Source: Bog-756 sp963813525 | GTDB taxonomy: Bacteria > Actinomycetota > Acidimicrobiia > Acidimicrobiales > RAAP-2 | Assembly: GCA_963813525.1 (NCBI GenBank) | Contig: CAWEZI010000005.1 | Span: forward strand, 868,001-932,000 | Direction: 5' to 3' | DNA: 64,000 bases | Shown: one piece after another, positions 1 to 7,648 of the stretch | How positions within the stretch are numbered: the stretch's first letter is position 1 | Layout: each line of letters starts with the position of its first letter | Program-made: the position numbers and the translations under genes | Notes under the pieces: generated by a model | What the model was told of the DNA's origin: nothing | What the model saw: only the letters and a program-made list of their open reading frames with translations | Databases searched by the model: none

Positions 1-2
1 CC

Positions 3-155
3 CGCACCGTGCGCACCCGGTTCTTGTCCGCCCCGGGACGCCTCGTCAGCCGTTCCGGCCGACCGACACTACGAGCGCCGCTCGAGTGGCCCTGGGCCGG
101 CGCATTCAACCGGGCCCTCGACCTTCTGCGCGCCCTACCCCCGGTCCCCGTGTAG
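3..155 (+). CDS. IS1380-family transposase, C-terminal end (cut by window edge)
   Basis: The reading frame is open from the left edge to a TAG at 153-155, giving about 50 residues. It contains RTRFLSAPGRLV followed by LEWPWAGAF and a leucine-rich end. This matches the usual C-terminus of IS1380-type DDE transposases, where a phenylalanine-leucine-x-x-proline-glycine-arginine stretch precedes a WPW motif. The catalytic part lies outside the window, so it is not possible to tell whether the element is whole. The inverted repeat that should follow was not identified. Homology is inferred from the motif pattern only. Confidence 0.6.
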   Translation, partial: RTVRTRFLSAPGRLVSRSGRPTLRAPLEWPWAGAFNRALDLLRALPPVPV

Positions 156-580
156 CCCCACCCCCCGCGGCCGGCGCACCGCAGACGATCGCTCGACGGC
201 GCTGACAACCGAAGCGAACTTCACGAGGGCTTGATCGAGCGCTCCCTACCTACCGACGAAAAGCTCACAGCCACGTGGCTCGCCACGTCGCATCTCCGAT
301 CACTTCGTTACGTGTCCTACCAGGTCGTCGATCGGTGGATCGAGGCTTAGATGGTCGAGCAGCTCACCGAACAAGGCGATGCCGGCCACGCCGGTCATAT
401 CGTCCTCGGTTGCCTCGACCACCACTGGGGCGACCCGTTGGAAGGGCCGGAAGATGACCATGTCTTCGATGTCGAACAACGTCGGGGTACTCTCTCACTT
501 GGCAGGTGCGCCTTTTGCTGGGGATGGATGTGGCGTTAGTACCTACATCGTCCCAGGCAGAGGAGCACTTTCCGCGTCAA
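156..580. other. Gene-poor stretch right of the IS1380 end
   Basis: About 425 bases with no convincing full-length gene. Codon use is poor in most frames, and stops are frequent for such GC-rich DNA. The only plausible coding signal is the short minus-strand frame at 300-479, listed separately. No clear promoter, terminator or repeat was seen. The stretch is best read as debris beside a mobile element. Confidence 0.5.
300..479 (-). CDS. Small ORF, possible transposase N-terminal fragment
   Basis: A minus-strand frame of 59 codons opens at TTG 479 (first ATG at 461) and stops at 300-302. It reads MVIFRPFQRV and then TGVAGIALFGELLDHLSL, which has normal protein-like composition. The hydrophobic-helix pattern after a variable N-terminus recalls the start of IS1380-type transposases, and an IS1380 C-terminus lies 150 bp to the left in the opposite orientation. 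The resemblance is weak and the frame may not be expressed. No Shine-Dalgarno sequence is obvious. Confidence 0.25.
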   Translation of the reverse strand: MFDIEDMVIFRPFQRVAPVVVEATEDDMTGVAGIALFGELLDHLSLDPPIDDLVGHVTK

Positions 581-793
581 TCACACGGCCTTGACCAGCG
601 CGGATGCAATATCAGGGTCAGAGTCCAGGCGGTGGGGCTCCGCGGCTGCCTTGCCGCTCGGTGATGCACCTCCGTGCAGGGCGCACCTACCGACCCCAGG
701 ATGATCGGTCTTCCACCCAGCCGCTTGTCCGCACGGGTCGCCCCCTTGCCTCTTCCTGGCGCCACACCGGGGACCGCTCATCGCGACCGCCAT
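581..793 (-). CDS. Phage-type HGG zinc-finger protein
   Basis: A 70-residue protein. It carries CGARKRQGGDPC, then GWKTDHPGVGRCALHGG and a serine/proline turn. The order of two cysteines, a Gly-rich loop, a third cysteine and His-Gly-Gly is typical of short phage or prophage proteins. There it often forms the N-terminal zinc-binding segment of small terminase subunits or stands alone beside them. The basic, cysteine-rich composition suggests metal-dependent nucleic-acid binding. No other phage structural gene is present, so it is an orphan in this decayed region. ATG 793 was taken as start; ATG 781 is equally possible. The role is inferred from the motif only. Confidence 0.5.
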   Translation of the reverse strand: MAVAMSGPRCGARKRQGGDPCGQAAGWKTDHPGVGRCALHGGASPSGKAAAEPHRLDSDPDIASALVKAV

Positions 794-983
794 GGAGGGC
801 TTGGGCAGCGGCGAGCGGCATGGAGGGGTCGTGTGTCACGTCGTCCACGGTAAGGCTCGGAGAGATCGAGACTGGGGGATATTGAGTGTCACCTAACGGC
901 ATCCGGGCGTGTGGACAACTGCCCGTCGGAAGCCGATTCCACGCGCGAGGGGCCCCGGGCCGAAACCGCTCCACCCAGCGGCT

Positions 984-2818
984 TCAATCGCGTGTTGGCC
1001 GTTTTTGATGAGGAGTCTTTTGATTAGGAGTCACCTTGGTGTTCGGTGACTTCCTTGTGTCCCCCACCGCCTTCGACCCCGCCTTCTCCTTCTTGGCCGC
1101 CTTCTCCATCGCTCGAATCGCCGCCGAGGATGATTGAGCTTGCGCCGGTGCACGCGTTTTAGCTGTCTTGGAACCAGACTGCTTCGTCGCGGAACTGCTC
1201 CTAGCCAGTTGTTTGCCGGTGCCTGACTCTCGGTTCTGACGCACGCCTGCAGGCACACGCTTGCGCTTTGGCGCCGACGTCGCACCCGCCCGTTGCAGTG
1301 GTACCGGTGCAGATGCGACAGCGAGCAAGGCGGTGAGACCTACTACTTGGATGGCCCACCAAGGGAACCAGCCAAGCCTCCACTGAGCGACGACCGTCGT
1401 GGTAACGGCCAGCAGCGATGGCGATCCCGAATCGGCGAGCGCTGCATCGGGCCGCCACCGCCACGCCAACCACCATGGCCGCCGACGCGTAGTATGGAGT
1501 CATCACGGACTCCGTGTACACGCGCAAAGCCAGGGCTAGGGAACATGACCAAGCCAAGAGTTCTGGGCGTCCTAGCCATCGCCGGTAGACCCAGACGCCG
1601 AGGCCGATGGCAAAAAGCAAGCCCAAGATTCGTACAGGACCGGCGGCGACAAGTCCTCCACTGAGATGCGGCGACAAGGCGGTCCAAGGCGTCAAGTGAT
1701 TGACACTGGGAGAAGTCGGCTGATCGATCAGCGCTCGAAGTGTCGCTCGGACGTTGGCGACGAGTATGAAAAGGACAGGGGCTGCGGCAGTGAGAACGGA
1801 TCGAAATTGTCATGCCGAGCGCGTATCGGCGACCAGCCATGGCCAGGAGCACGGGCAACATAAGCAATACCAGTGGCTGAAACATCAGCGCGACACCAAA
1901 GAGCCAACCGGCACCTGCGAAGCGCCCGTTCAATGCAAAGACAAAGGCATACACCGCAAATGCCACGGCCACGGCGTCTTCAGGATGTCCAAATAATACG
2001 GTCACATTCCACAGCAGCACTGCCACGACAGCACACACGACAATCCGCCGAGGTTGCGACACTTGAAGACGTTGGGTCAGAGCATCGCAGGCAAACAGCG
2101 CCATGCACGACAACATCATGGCCACGATGTCGAGGCCAATGAACGCCTGGTCGTGATTGACGTACGTGACACCTTCAGGCGAGATTCCGGACTCGGCAAG
2201 CTGCGACCCTGGGTAAATGGGGATGACGGAACGATGTGCCAACAGGAGATGGTTGGCTATGATCGCGACTGCGGAGCCATGGAATACATTGCTGAGTGCT
2301 CCGAGGGGTGCCAACGCGATCAACACGCCAGGGTAGTCGACAAAGGTTCCGGCTGGGCCGGCCTGGTAGATCGAACTCAAGTGCCCGTGGGCCAGTTCCG
2401 CTGCTGCGCGGAAGGTTTGAGCGAGATCTGACGGTTCAATCCAAAGTGACGGGACGTGCCCGACGTCGGGTCCCCATCGAAAGGTGTAGAGCAATCCCAG
2501 CGTGACAAAAAGGGTCGAGATCCCGGTCGGCCATATCCGACGCTCGATGCGCTCGAACATCCGCTTTCCGAAACTGATGTGCTTCCCGTTCGCCACCGCT
2601 TCAGAGTTTGGCATAGCGGCGGCGGTGCTGTCGGTTTGGATCCCGAACGGATGCTCAGTGAGTCGCATTCGCCATCGTCGTTTGCGATCTCCGAGCTCGT
2701 CACTTCTCGGGGAGTCGAGCTGGACTGTGATCTGATCAACGACGCCGTGTCTTCGCCGGAGTCGGAACGTTCCCCTGATCCGGCGGATGGGTGACGCAGC
2801 TTCCGGCTCACCTGACAT
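984..2818 (-). pseudogene. GT-C-like multi-spanning membrane protein, two frameshifts
   Basis: Three successive minus-strand frames make one membrane protein. The first runs from about 2818 to 1800 and includes VLFGHPEDAVAVAFAVYAFV and GWLFGVALMFQPLVLL. The second, about 1800-1460, continues with SVLTAAAPVLFILVANVRA. The third, about 1460-984, continues with LLAVTTTVVAQWRLGWFPWW and ends in a Lys/Ala/Ser-rich tail. Hydrophobicity and sense carry on across both junctions, so two single-base indels split an ancestral gene of about 610 codons. The helix-rich layout with a Gly-His-Pro-Glu-Asp loop resembles polyprenol-phosphate-dependent GT-C/DUF2029-type transferases, but no catalytic residue is certain. 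Assembly errors are an alternative explanation. The start (ATG 2818 or TTG 2836) is uncertain. Confidence 0.6.
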
Positions 2819-3052
2819 CGAGTTGTACTGCGCCAAACCCCAATTTTCGGGATCGGGTGGCCGGCACCGTCCCGGTTGCCGGTGCTGGAACCTCCAACCC
2901 CCACCCCACCGGTTACGGACGGGCAGTAAATGTCGCTACTCGACGTCTCCGAACGCTTTCGAATGCCCAACCCGACCGGTGGCCCATCACAGAGTCGGCG
3001 AGGCTGCCTGACCCACCGGCAGTCCCCCCGTTCGGCCCTTTGCGGAGTCGGT

Positions 3053-3190
3053 TTACCCAGCCTCTGATTGCCTGGTCATTTTGATGGCGACCTCGAGAAC
3101 GGCAAGTCGTCGATAGATATCGTTCATCATCTCGGCAAGTTCGGAAGGATCCCCAACTTGATCGCGGTCCGCTGTGTGTAGTGCAGTCAT
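3053..3190 (-). CDS. Small hypothetical protein, 45 aa
   Basis: A short minus-strand gene starting at ATG 3190, which overlaps the stop of the upstream small gene by four bases (ATGA), so the two are probably translationally coupled. The product is acidic and mostly helical, containing DPSELAEMMNDIYRRLAVLE, which reads like a short coiled-coil or dimerisation helix. No family was recognised. The tight coupling and good composition support a real gene in an otherwise decayed region. Its role may lie with the 86-residue partner. Confidence 0.45.
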   Translation of the reverse strand: MTALHTADRDQVGDPSELAEMMNDIYRRLAVLEVAIKMTRQSEAG

Positions 3191-3447
3191 TGCTGACCCT
3201 CTTTGATCACTTTCATCTTCTTCCTGCATGTCTCGGCCGATGGAGGCTCGTAGGCTGTCCCAAATACACCGATCGCCCATGAGCGCAAATCTTCGACCTG
3301 CGGGTCGGCATGGCCGACAATCAGTTGCAGGACGACACCCTGCGGGTCGACTCCCGTTCTCTGCGCCCTGGCGACGACTTCGACGAGGTTCTCGCTCGCT
3401 CGCATGACATCTTCTGCTGCACATACCAAACTGGATTCAATGCTCAC
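3187..3447 (-). CDS. Small hypothetical protein, 86 aa
   Basis: GTG 3447 is preceded by the purine-rich AAGGGGG about 7 nt upstream, which fixes the start; an in-frame alternative lies at 3471. The protein has an amphipathic helical N-terminal half (AAEDVMRASENLVEVVARAQ) and a C-terminal half ending in a basic KKMKVIKEGQQ tail. No known family or catalytic motif was recognised. It is the first gene of a two-gene unit and shares an ATGA overlap with the 45-residue gene downstream. The pair lies between a broken membrane protein gene and a transposase remnant and may be accessory DNA. Confidence 0.5.
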   Translation of the reverse strand: MSIESSLVCAAEDVMRASENLVEVVARAQRTGVDPQGVVLQLIVGHADPQVEDLRSWAIGVFGTAYEPPSAETCRKKMKVIKEGQQ

Positions 3448-3496
3448 GTTCTGCCCCCTTGTGTTCTGCACCGCTTAGGGCCCGCCGCGATTTTGA

Positions 3497-4308
3497 TTAC
3501 GCGTTCGACGCTCGGGTCAGTGTGTAGTCCCAGTCACCGTGGAACTCATGGCGGATCGGGAGGGAGGCCAGTTCGGCCTTGGTGACCTTGACCCCGGTCT
3601 CGTAGTAGTTCTGGTCACGCTCGGCTCTGATCTTCAGGCCCTTCTTGGTGGTGGTCGCCGAGATGAGCTCGATAATGGTCCGATACGAGACCAGGGGCCG
3701 TTCCCGCCAGTTCATGGAGATGAAGCTGAACATGCGGTGCTCGATCTTGTTCCACTTCGAGGTGCCCGGCGGGTAGTGGCAGACGGTGATCTCGAGTCCC
3801 GTCTCTTCAGCCAGTTTGGCCAGCTCGACCTTCCAGAGTTTGACCCGGTGGCCGTTGATCCGCCGGCATCGGCGGCAATCAAGAGCTTGTGGGCATCGGG
3901 GAAGCGTGGCTTGCCCATCGAGTACCACCAGCGCCTGATGGCCTCGACGGCGAAGCTGGCCGTGTCGGCGATGTCGCCGACCGAGACCCAGCCCTCGTCG
4001 TTCTCTATGTCATGGACGCCATAGGGCACGGCGCGACCGAGGTCTTTGTCAACGAAGTCGTGGGTCTTGGTGCGGGTCGGTTCGCTGACCGGGTGCCATT
4101 CGGCGCCTCCGTTGGAGAACTCGCCCACCAGCTCCTTCTTCTTGGTGTCGCAGGAGATCACCGGTTGGCCGTCCTTCACAAAGGCCACGGCGGTGTCGTT
4201 GAGGTAGTTGAACTGGGCGTCTCGATCGGGGCTCTGGGTGCCCTCCTTCTGCTTGGACGGGGCCTGGAGTGAATAGCCCAACTGTTGCAGCAGGCGCCGC
4301 ACCAGCTC
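3497..4308 (-). pseudogene. ISAzo13-family transposase remnant
   Basis: The C-terminal two thirds of a DDE transposase of the ISAzo13 (Rhodopirellula-type) family. Recognisable blocks in order are LLQQLGYSLQAPSKQKEG, DTKKKELVGEFSNGG, VPYGVHDIENDEGWVSVG, AIRRWWYSMGKPRFPDA, LLIAADAGGS, VCHYPPGTSKWNKIEHR and ATTTKKGLK. The N-terminus is missing. A one-base deletion near 3868, inside the Gly-Gly-Ser-Asn-Gly stretch, shifts the frame, so the last 120 residues lie in another frame. The fragment ends abruptly against a sulfotransferase remnant at about 4308. It cannot encode an active transposase. Confidence 0.85.
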
Positions 4309-4570
4309 GATTCAAACGAATCGCTGAAGCGATCGCATAGCAGCTGGATGACAGCAGCCATCCATGGCACCAACTCCGGCGGGACTTTGTCAAGCGACTG
4401 AAAGATTGTGTTGGATGCGCTGCGGTACCAAGATTCTGGATCTCGCACAGAAAGCATACGAGCGCTTCCGGGTTGGCAGCTGACAGCTCGGGCCAGAATG
4501 AACACCCGGGCCAGTCCACAAGGGGAGACGTAGCCAGCGGGCATCGTTGACCAGTCAACGGGACGCCCTT
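4309..4570 (-). pseudogene. Sulfotransferase-family fragment, frameshifted
   Basis: Two overlapping minus-strand frames together give a segment of a PAPS-dependent sulfotransferase-like protein. One frame reads LVDWPGCSFWPELSAANPEA at about 4540-4465. The next reads SVRDPESWYRSASNTIFQSL at about 4460-4390. In intact relatives these are contiguous: an acceptor-site strand, then the Arg-Asp-Pro-x-x-Trp-Tyr motif of the 3'-phosphate-binding region. A single indel near 4460 separates them. The downstream part is lost where the transposase remnant begins. The P-loop end is not recognisable. This is a non-functional relic. Confidence 0.6.
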
Positions 4571-4857
4571 CAATGGCGTCGATCCTAAGACTAAGCAGAG
4601 GCTCTGTGCCTGGCATCTACAGGTGCCGGACTCGACGGACGAGCCTTTGAGGCGTAGCGGGCCAGCTTGTAACATCCCTCGCCATGAACCCAGCACGCCT
4701 TCAAGATCTGGGAGCGGGCGCGCTCAGTTCTTCGAAGATCAACTCGAAGATCAGTCCTACTTTCTGTCCTACAACTACCCGACACAGGCTGATATGGCCC
4801 ATCAGGAGAGCCGTACGGCCACGCTCGCGACGATACGTCGACCACCCTGTCGGACGG

Positions 4858-4947
4858 ACCGATCAGATCTACACCATCTTCGAGGGCACCTCGGAGATCC
4901 AGCGGCTGATCATCGCCCGGGCCATCTCTGGCGTCCACATCAACTAG
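4858..4947 (+). pseudogene. Acyl-CoA dehydrogenase C-terminal stump
   Basis: The last 30 codons before a TAG at 4945-4947 read IYTIFEGTSEIQRLIIARAI and then SGVHIN. This is the highly conserved C-terminal helix of acyl-CoA dehydrogenases, where the Glu-Gly-Thr-Ser-Glu-Ile-Gln segment contacts FAD and the neighbouring subunit. Upstream sequence in the same frame is not ACAD-like, so the rest of the gene has been deleted or scrambled. It marks the right-hand limit of the decayed zone. Confidence 0.75.
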
Positions 4948-4966
4948 TCCCGGGGGGACGGCGCAG

Positions 4967-5524
4967 ATGACGGTGTCGCCCGCGCCCAACCAGGAGCGCC
5001 ACCATGGAGAGCCCGAGCCCGTCGGGCACGTCCGGGTGCTGGTGCTGTGCACGGGCAACGCCGCCCGGTCGGTGATGGTCGGCGCCATGCTCCGGCCCGG
5101 GCCACTGGCCGTGGTCACCGCCGGCACCCATGTGGTGGAGGGTCAGCCCATGAGCAGGAGGACCAGGGACGCCCTGGCCTCGGTGGGCCTGGAGGCCGAC
5201 GGCCACCGCAGCCATCAGCTGACCGATGGCGACGTCGAAGAGGCCGACCTGATCCTGGCCATGGCCGGCGACCATGTCGCCTTCGTCCGGCGGCGCTACC
5301 CTTCCGCCGCCTCCAAGACGGCATCCATCAAGCGGCTCTGTCGTGACCTGCCCCCGGGCCCGGCACCTCTGTCGGAGCGACTCGATGCCCTCGCCCTGGC
5401 TGAACAGGACATCGAAGCCTGGGAGGATGTGGCCGACCCGGCGGGAGGGGAGGACGACACCTACGTGGCCTGTGCCGTCGAGCTGGCCGCTCTGGCGGCC
5501 GCCTTGCTGCCCCGGCTGAGCTGA
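4967..5524 (+). CDS. Low-molecular-weight protein tyrosine phosphatase family protein
   Basis: An arsenate reductase/LMW-PTP fold protein of 185 residues. The P-loop signature CTGNAARS sits at residues 28-35, giving the Cys-x5-Arg active site. A C-terminal ADPAGGEDD segment stands where the general-acid Asp-Pro loop is expected. The enzyme should hydrolyse phosphotyrosine (or a related phosphate ester) in the cytoplasm. ATG 4967 has a G-rich stretch upstream; GTG 5023 is a shorter alternative close to the first strand. It is the first intact gene after the decayed left end, and the downstream DUF4395 gene is convergent. Substrate unknown. Confidence 0.85.
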   Translation: MTVSPAPNQERHHGEPEPVGHVRVLVLCTGNAARSVMVGAMLRPGPLAVVTAGTHVVEGQPMSRRTRDALASVGLEADGHRSHQLTDGDVEEADLILAMAGDHVAFVRRRYPSAASKTASIKRLCRDLPPGPAPLSERLDALALAEQDIEAWEDVADPAGGEDDTYVACAVELAALAAALLPRLS

Positions 5525-5543
5525 AGACTCGGTCCGACCCGGC

Positions 5544-6041
5544 TCAGGCGCTGCGGCTGGTTGAGAGCGGGGGATGACGCAGGGAGATGTCTGCGCAGGC
5601 GGCGCACACTTCGTCGGGGATCACGCCGGCCTTCATGAGCAGGCCGAAGGCGATGCACCCGAGGCAGATCCCGAAGGCGGACTCGAGGACGGCTGCACAG
5701 GTGAGCAGGGCCACCACCATCGCCGAAGCCGTTCCTGCTCCGAAGCCGTACCAGAGGATCAGCGCAGCCGACGAGAAGACCAGCCCGATGGCCTGGGCGA
5801 ACCTTTTGGGAGGACCGGCCACCAGCCGGGGCTGCCCCAACCGCGGGGCCACCACCCGGGTGGCCAGCTGGCCGAGGGGGCTGAACCGGGGGCCGGCCAT
5901 GACGCGGGCGGCGAACCCGAAGAACAGGGGAATCAGGATCCAGTGGGCACCGAAGACGAGCACGGCCAGGCTCATCACCACCACTCCGGCGGCCACTACC
6001 CGAGCAGCGATCTCGTTGACCGGGTTGGGGAAACTGAACAC
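5544..6041 (-). CDS. DUF4395 family membrane protein
   Basis: An integral membrane protein of about 165 residues with the DUF4395 signature. FPNPVNEIAARVV lies at the N-terminus, GFAARVMAGPRFSPLGQLAT in the first loop, and LESAFGICLGC near the end, where the two cysteines flank a helix. Four hydrophobic segments are visible. DUF4395 proteins often sit with thioredoxin-like or rhodanese proteins, so a redox role is possible but unproven. A TAAACT box at 6048-6053 abuts ATG 6047; a leaderless start at GTG 6041, 6 nt after that box, fits the pattern of the window and was chosen. Confidence 0.8.
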   Translation of the reverse strand: MFSFPNPVNEIAARVVAAGVVVMSLAVLVFGAHWILIPLFFGFAARVMAGPRFSPLGQLATRVVAPRLGQPRLVAGPPKRFAQAIGLVFSSAALILWYGFGAGTASAMVVALLTCAAVLESAFGICLGCIAFGLLMKAGVIPDEVCAACADISLRHPPLSTSRSA

Positions 6042-6113
6042 CCACATAGTTTACCTGCTGGATCGGATTTTTTGCCCGCCGCCGGCCGGGGTGGGCCGTT
6101 GGAGGGCCGGCGG

Positions 6114-6896
6114 TCAGGCCGCCGTGGCTACCGCATTTCCGAGCAGGTGGAGGCCGTCGAGACCGGGCAGGCGGTGCACCCGGCGGTCGATCCGGTCGGC
6201 CACCGCTCTGCCGTCGTCGCCGCCGAACAGGTAACGGCTGAGGAAGGTGACCTCGTCGTCGGGCACCACTCCGCTGCCCACCGGAGCCCAGAAGTGGCGG
6301 AGGGCCCAACGGGTCATGCGCTGGGCGGACCGACTGTCGGCCAGGCGGGTCCTGGCCTGGGTGGCGTAGAAGTCGATGTGGCGGCCTTCCTGTTTCATGA
6401 TGCGCCGGAGCAGCTCGCTCAGGGTGGGATGGCCGGCCCGGGCCGACAACCGGGCGTAAGCGGCCTGGGTGGTCCATTCGTTGACGGCCCCCCAGGTCAT
6501 GTGCACGGCCGTGAGGTGGGGGGTGAGGGCCGAGGCCAGCTGGAAGCCGAGCGGCTTCCAGGCCTGGCGCCGGGCCAGGCGCTGCCGGAGCGCTTCCACC
6601 CGACCGGTGCCGGGAGATTCGTCGTGGGCAGCGAGGATGGCACCGATGGCTTCGCCGTGCCAGAACTCCTCGTAGTTCCACAAGGTGAGGAAGGCAGTGA
6701 CTTCGGGGTCACGGTGGGCCCGGGTGACCAAAAGGTCGCGCAGATAGCAGACCGTGTGGTTCTCGACGTCGTGGATGTAGCGCAGGCACCGCAGGGCTTC
6801 GGTACTGAGCGGCTGTCGGCGGAACGCATCGAAATCGATGTCGTCGATCTCGAGCTTGGCCGAATGACGCCGGTAGGTATCGATATCGAAGCTCAT
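6114..6896 (-). CDS. Ferritin-like di-iron protein
   Basis: A 260-residue helical protein with two iron-ligand motifs, EEFWHGE at residues 76-82 and EGRHIDFY at 170-177. This is the arrangement of ferritin-like carboxylate di-iron proteins and of acyl-ACP desaturase relatives (E-x-x-H pairs on a four-helix bundle). An oxygenase, desaturase-like or oxygen-scavenging function is possible; the substrate cannot be read from the sequence. It is transcribed divergently from the ECF sigma factor gene 170 bp away. No strong Shine-Dalgarno sequence precedes ATG 6896 and no TANNNT box lies at leaderless spacing, so its translation signal is unclear. Confidence 0.75.
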   Translation of the reverse strand: MSFDIDTYRRHSAKLEIDDIDFDAFRRQPLSTEALRCLRYIHDVENHTVCYLRDLLVTRAHRDPEVTAFLTLWNYEEFWHGEAIGAILAAHDESPGTGRVEALRQRLARRQAWKPLGFQLASALTPHLTAVHMTWGAVNEWTTQAAYARLSARAGHPTLSELLRRIMKQEGRHIDFYATQARTRLADSRSAQRMTRWALRHFWAPVGSGVVPDDEVTFLSRYLFGGDDGRAVADRIDRRVHRLPGLDGLHLLGNAVATAA

Positions 6897-7057
6897 GGTC
6901 TGTCTTCGTTCCCACCTCGGTTCGAGATGATCCCGCCTCGTCTCGCACCCGACCGGGCCGACCGGCGGGCCGACCGGAGTGAGCGGCGCAGTGGGTGGTG
7001 GCCGACCGGTGGCTCCATCCCGGCGATCGCTCCATACAGAAGGGGGCCGGCCCCGAA

Positions 7058-7063
7058 TACAGT
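7058..7063 (+). promoter_or_regulatory. -10 box of leaderless ECF sigma gene
   Basis: TACAGT lies 6 nt before GTG 7070 (and 3 nt before GTG 7067). The spacing matches the leaderless layout found throughout the window. No convincing -35 element was seen. Confidence 0.45.
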
Positions 7064-7069
7064 GCCGTG

Positions 7070-7648
7070 GTGGATGTCGAACAGGCCAGCGATGCCAATC
7101 TGGTGGTGGCCGTCGGGCGCTGGCAACAACAGGCGCTGGCTGAGATCTACCGGCGGCACGGCGGTGCCGTCCACTCGCTGGCCCGTCGCATCATCCGCAA
7201 CGATCCGCCGGCTGAGGAGATCACCCAGGAGATCTTCTTGGATCTGTGGAACCAACCGGACAGATTCGATCCCCAGCGCGGCACCCTCCGCTCCTTTCTT
7301 TTGGCGCGCACCCACGGGAAGTCTGTCGATTTCGTCCGGTCCGAGGTGGCCCGACGGAAACGGGAGGAGCGCACCACCCGCGAGACGGCCACGTCGGGGT
7401 ATGACATCGACCATGAGGTGTGGGACATGGCCGTGGCCGAACATGTGCACGAGGCTCTGGTGGCGTTGCCCGACGAGCTCCGCCATCCCATCGAGCTCGC
7501 TTACTTCGGAGGCCACACCTATGTCGAAGTGGCCGCCATGCTCGACCAACCGGAGGGCACGGTGAAGAGCAGGATCCGCTCCGGGCTCCTCAAGCTCCGT
7601 GCCAATCTGGCCGAACGCGGTGTCGAGGCAGCGGGGGCCGAACAATGA
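7070..7648 (+). CDS. ECF-subfamily RNA polymerase sigma factor
   Basis: A 192-residue group 4 sigma factor. Sigma region 2 covers roughly residues 24-66 (EIYRRHGGAVHSLARRII, then EEITQEIFLDLW). Region 4 covers about 127-178 (VALPDELRHPIELAY, then LDQPEGTVKSRIRSGLLKL). It would direct polymerase to a small regulon held in check by the anti-sigma factor encoded next. GTG 7070 was chosen because TACAGT lies 6 nt upstream; in-frame GTGs occur upstream at 7067 and 6995. Its stop overlaps the start of the anti-sigma gene by ATGA. The layout and the RskA-like partner resemble SigK/RskA-type pairs. Confidence 0.88.
   Translation: MDVEQASDANLVVAVGRWQQQALAEIYRRHGGAVHSLARRIIRNDPPAEEITQEIFLDLWNQPDRFDPQRGTLRSFLLARTHGKSVDFVRSEVARRKREERTTRETATSGYDIDHEVWDMAVAEHVHEALVALPDELRHPIELAYFGGHTYVEVAAMLDQPEGTVKSRIRSGLLKLRANLAERGVEAAGAEQ

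Noticed and set aside
687..974. Open frame of 95 codons left of the broken glycosyltransferase gene
   Set aside because: It overlaps the HGG zinc-finger gene in another frame, and its composition shows no recognisable domain.
5574..7565. A plus-strand open frame of over 600 codons across the DUF4395 and ferritin-like genes
   Set aside because: Low-complexity Gly/Glu/His translation with no motif; the minus strand has two clear family proteins over the same bases.
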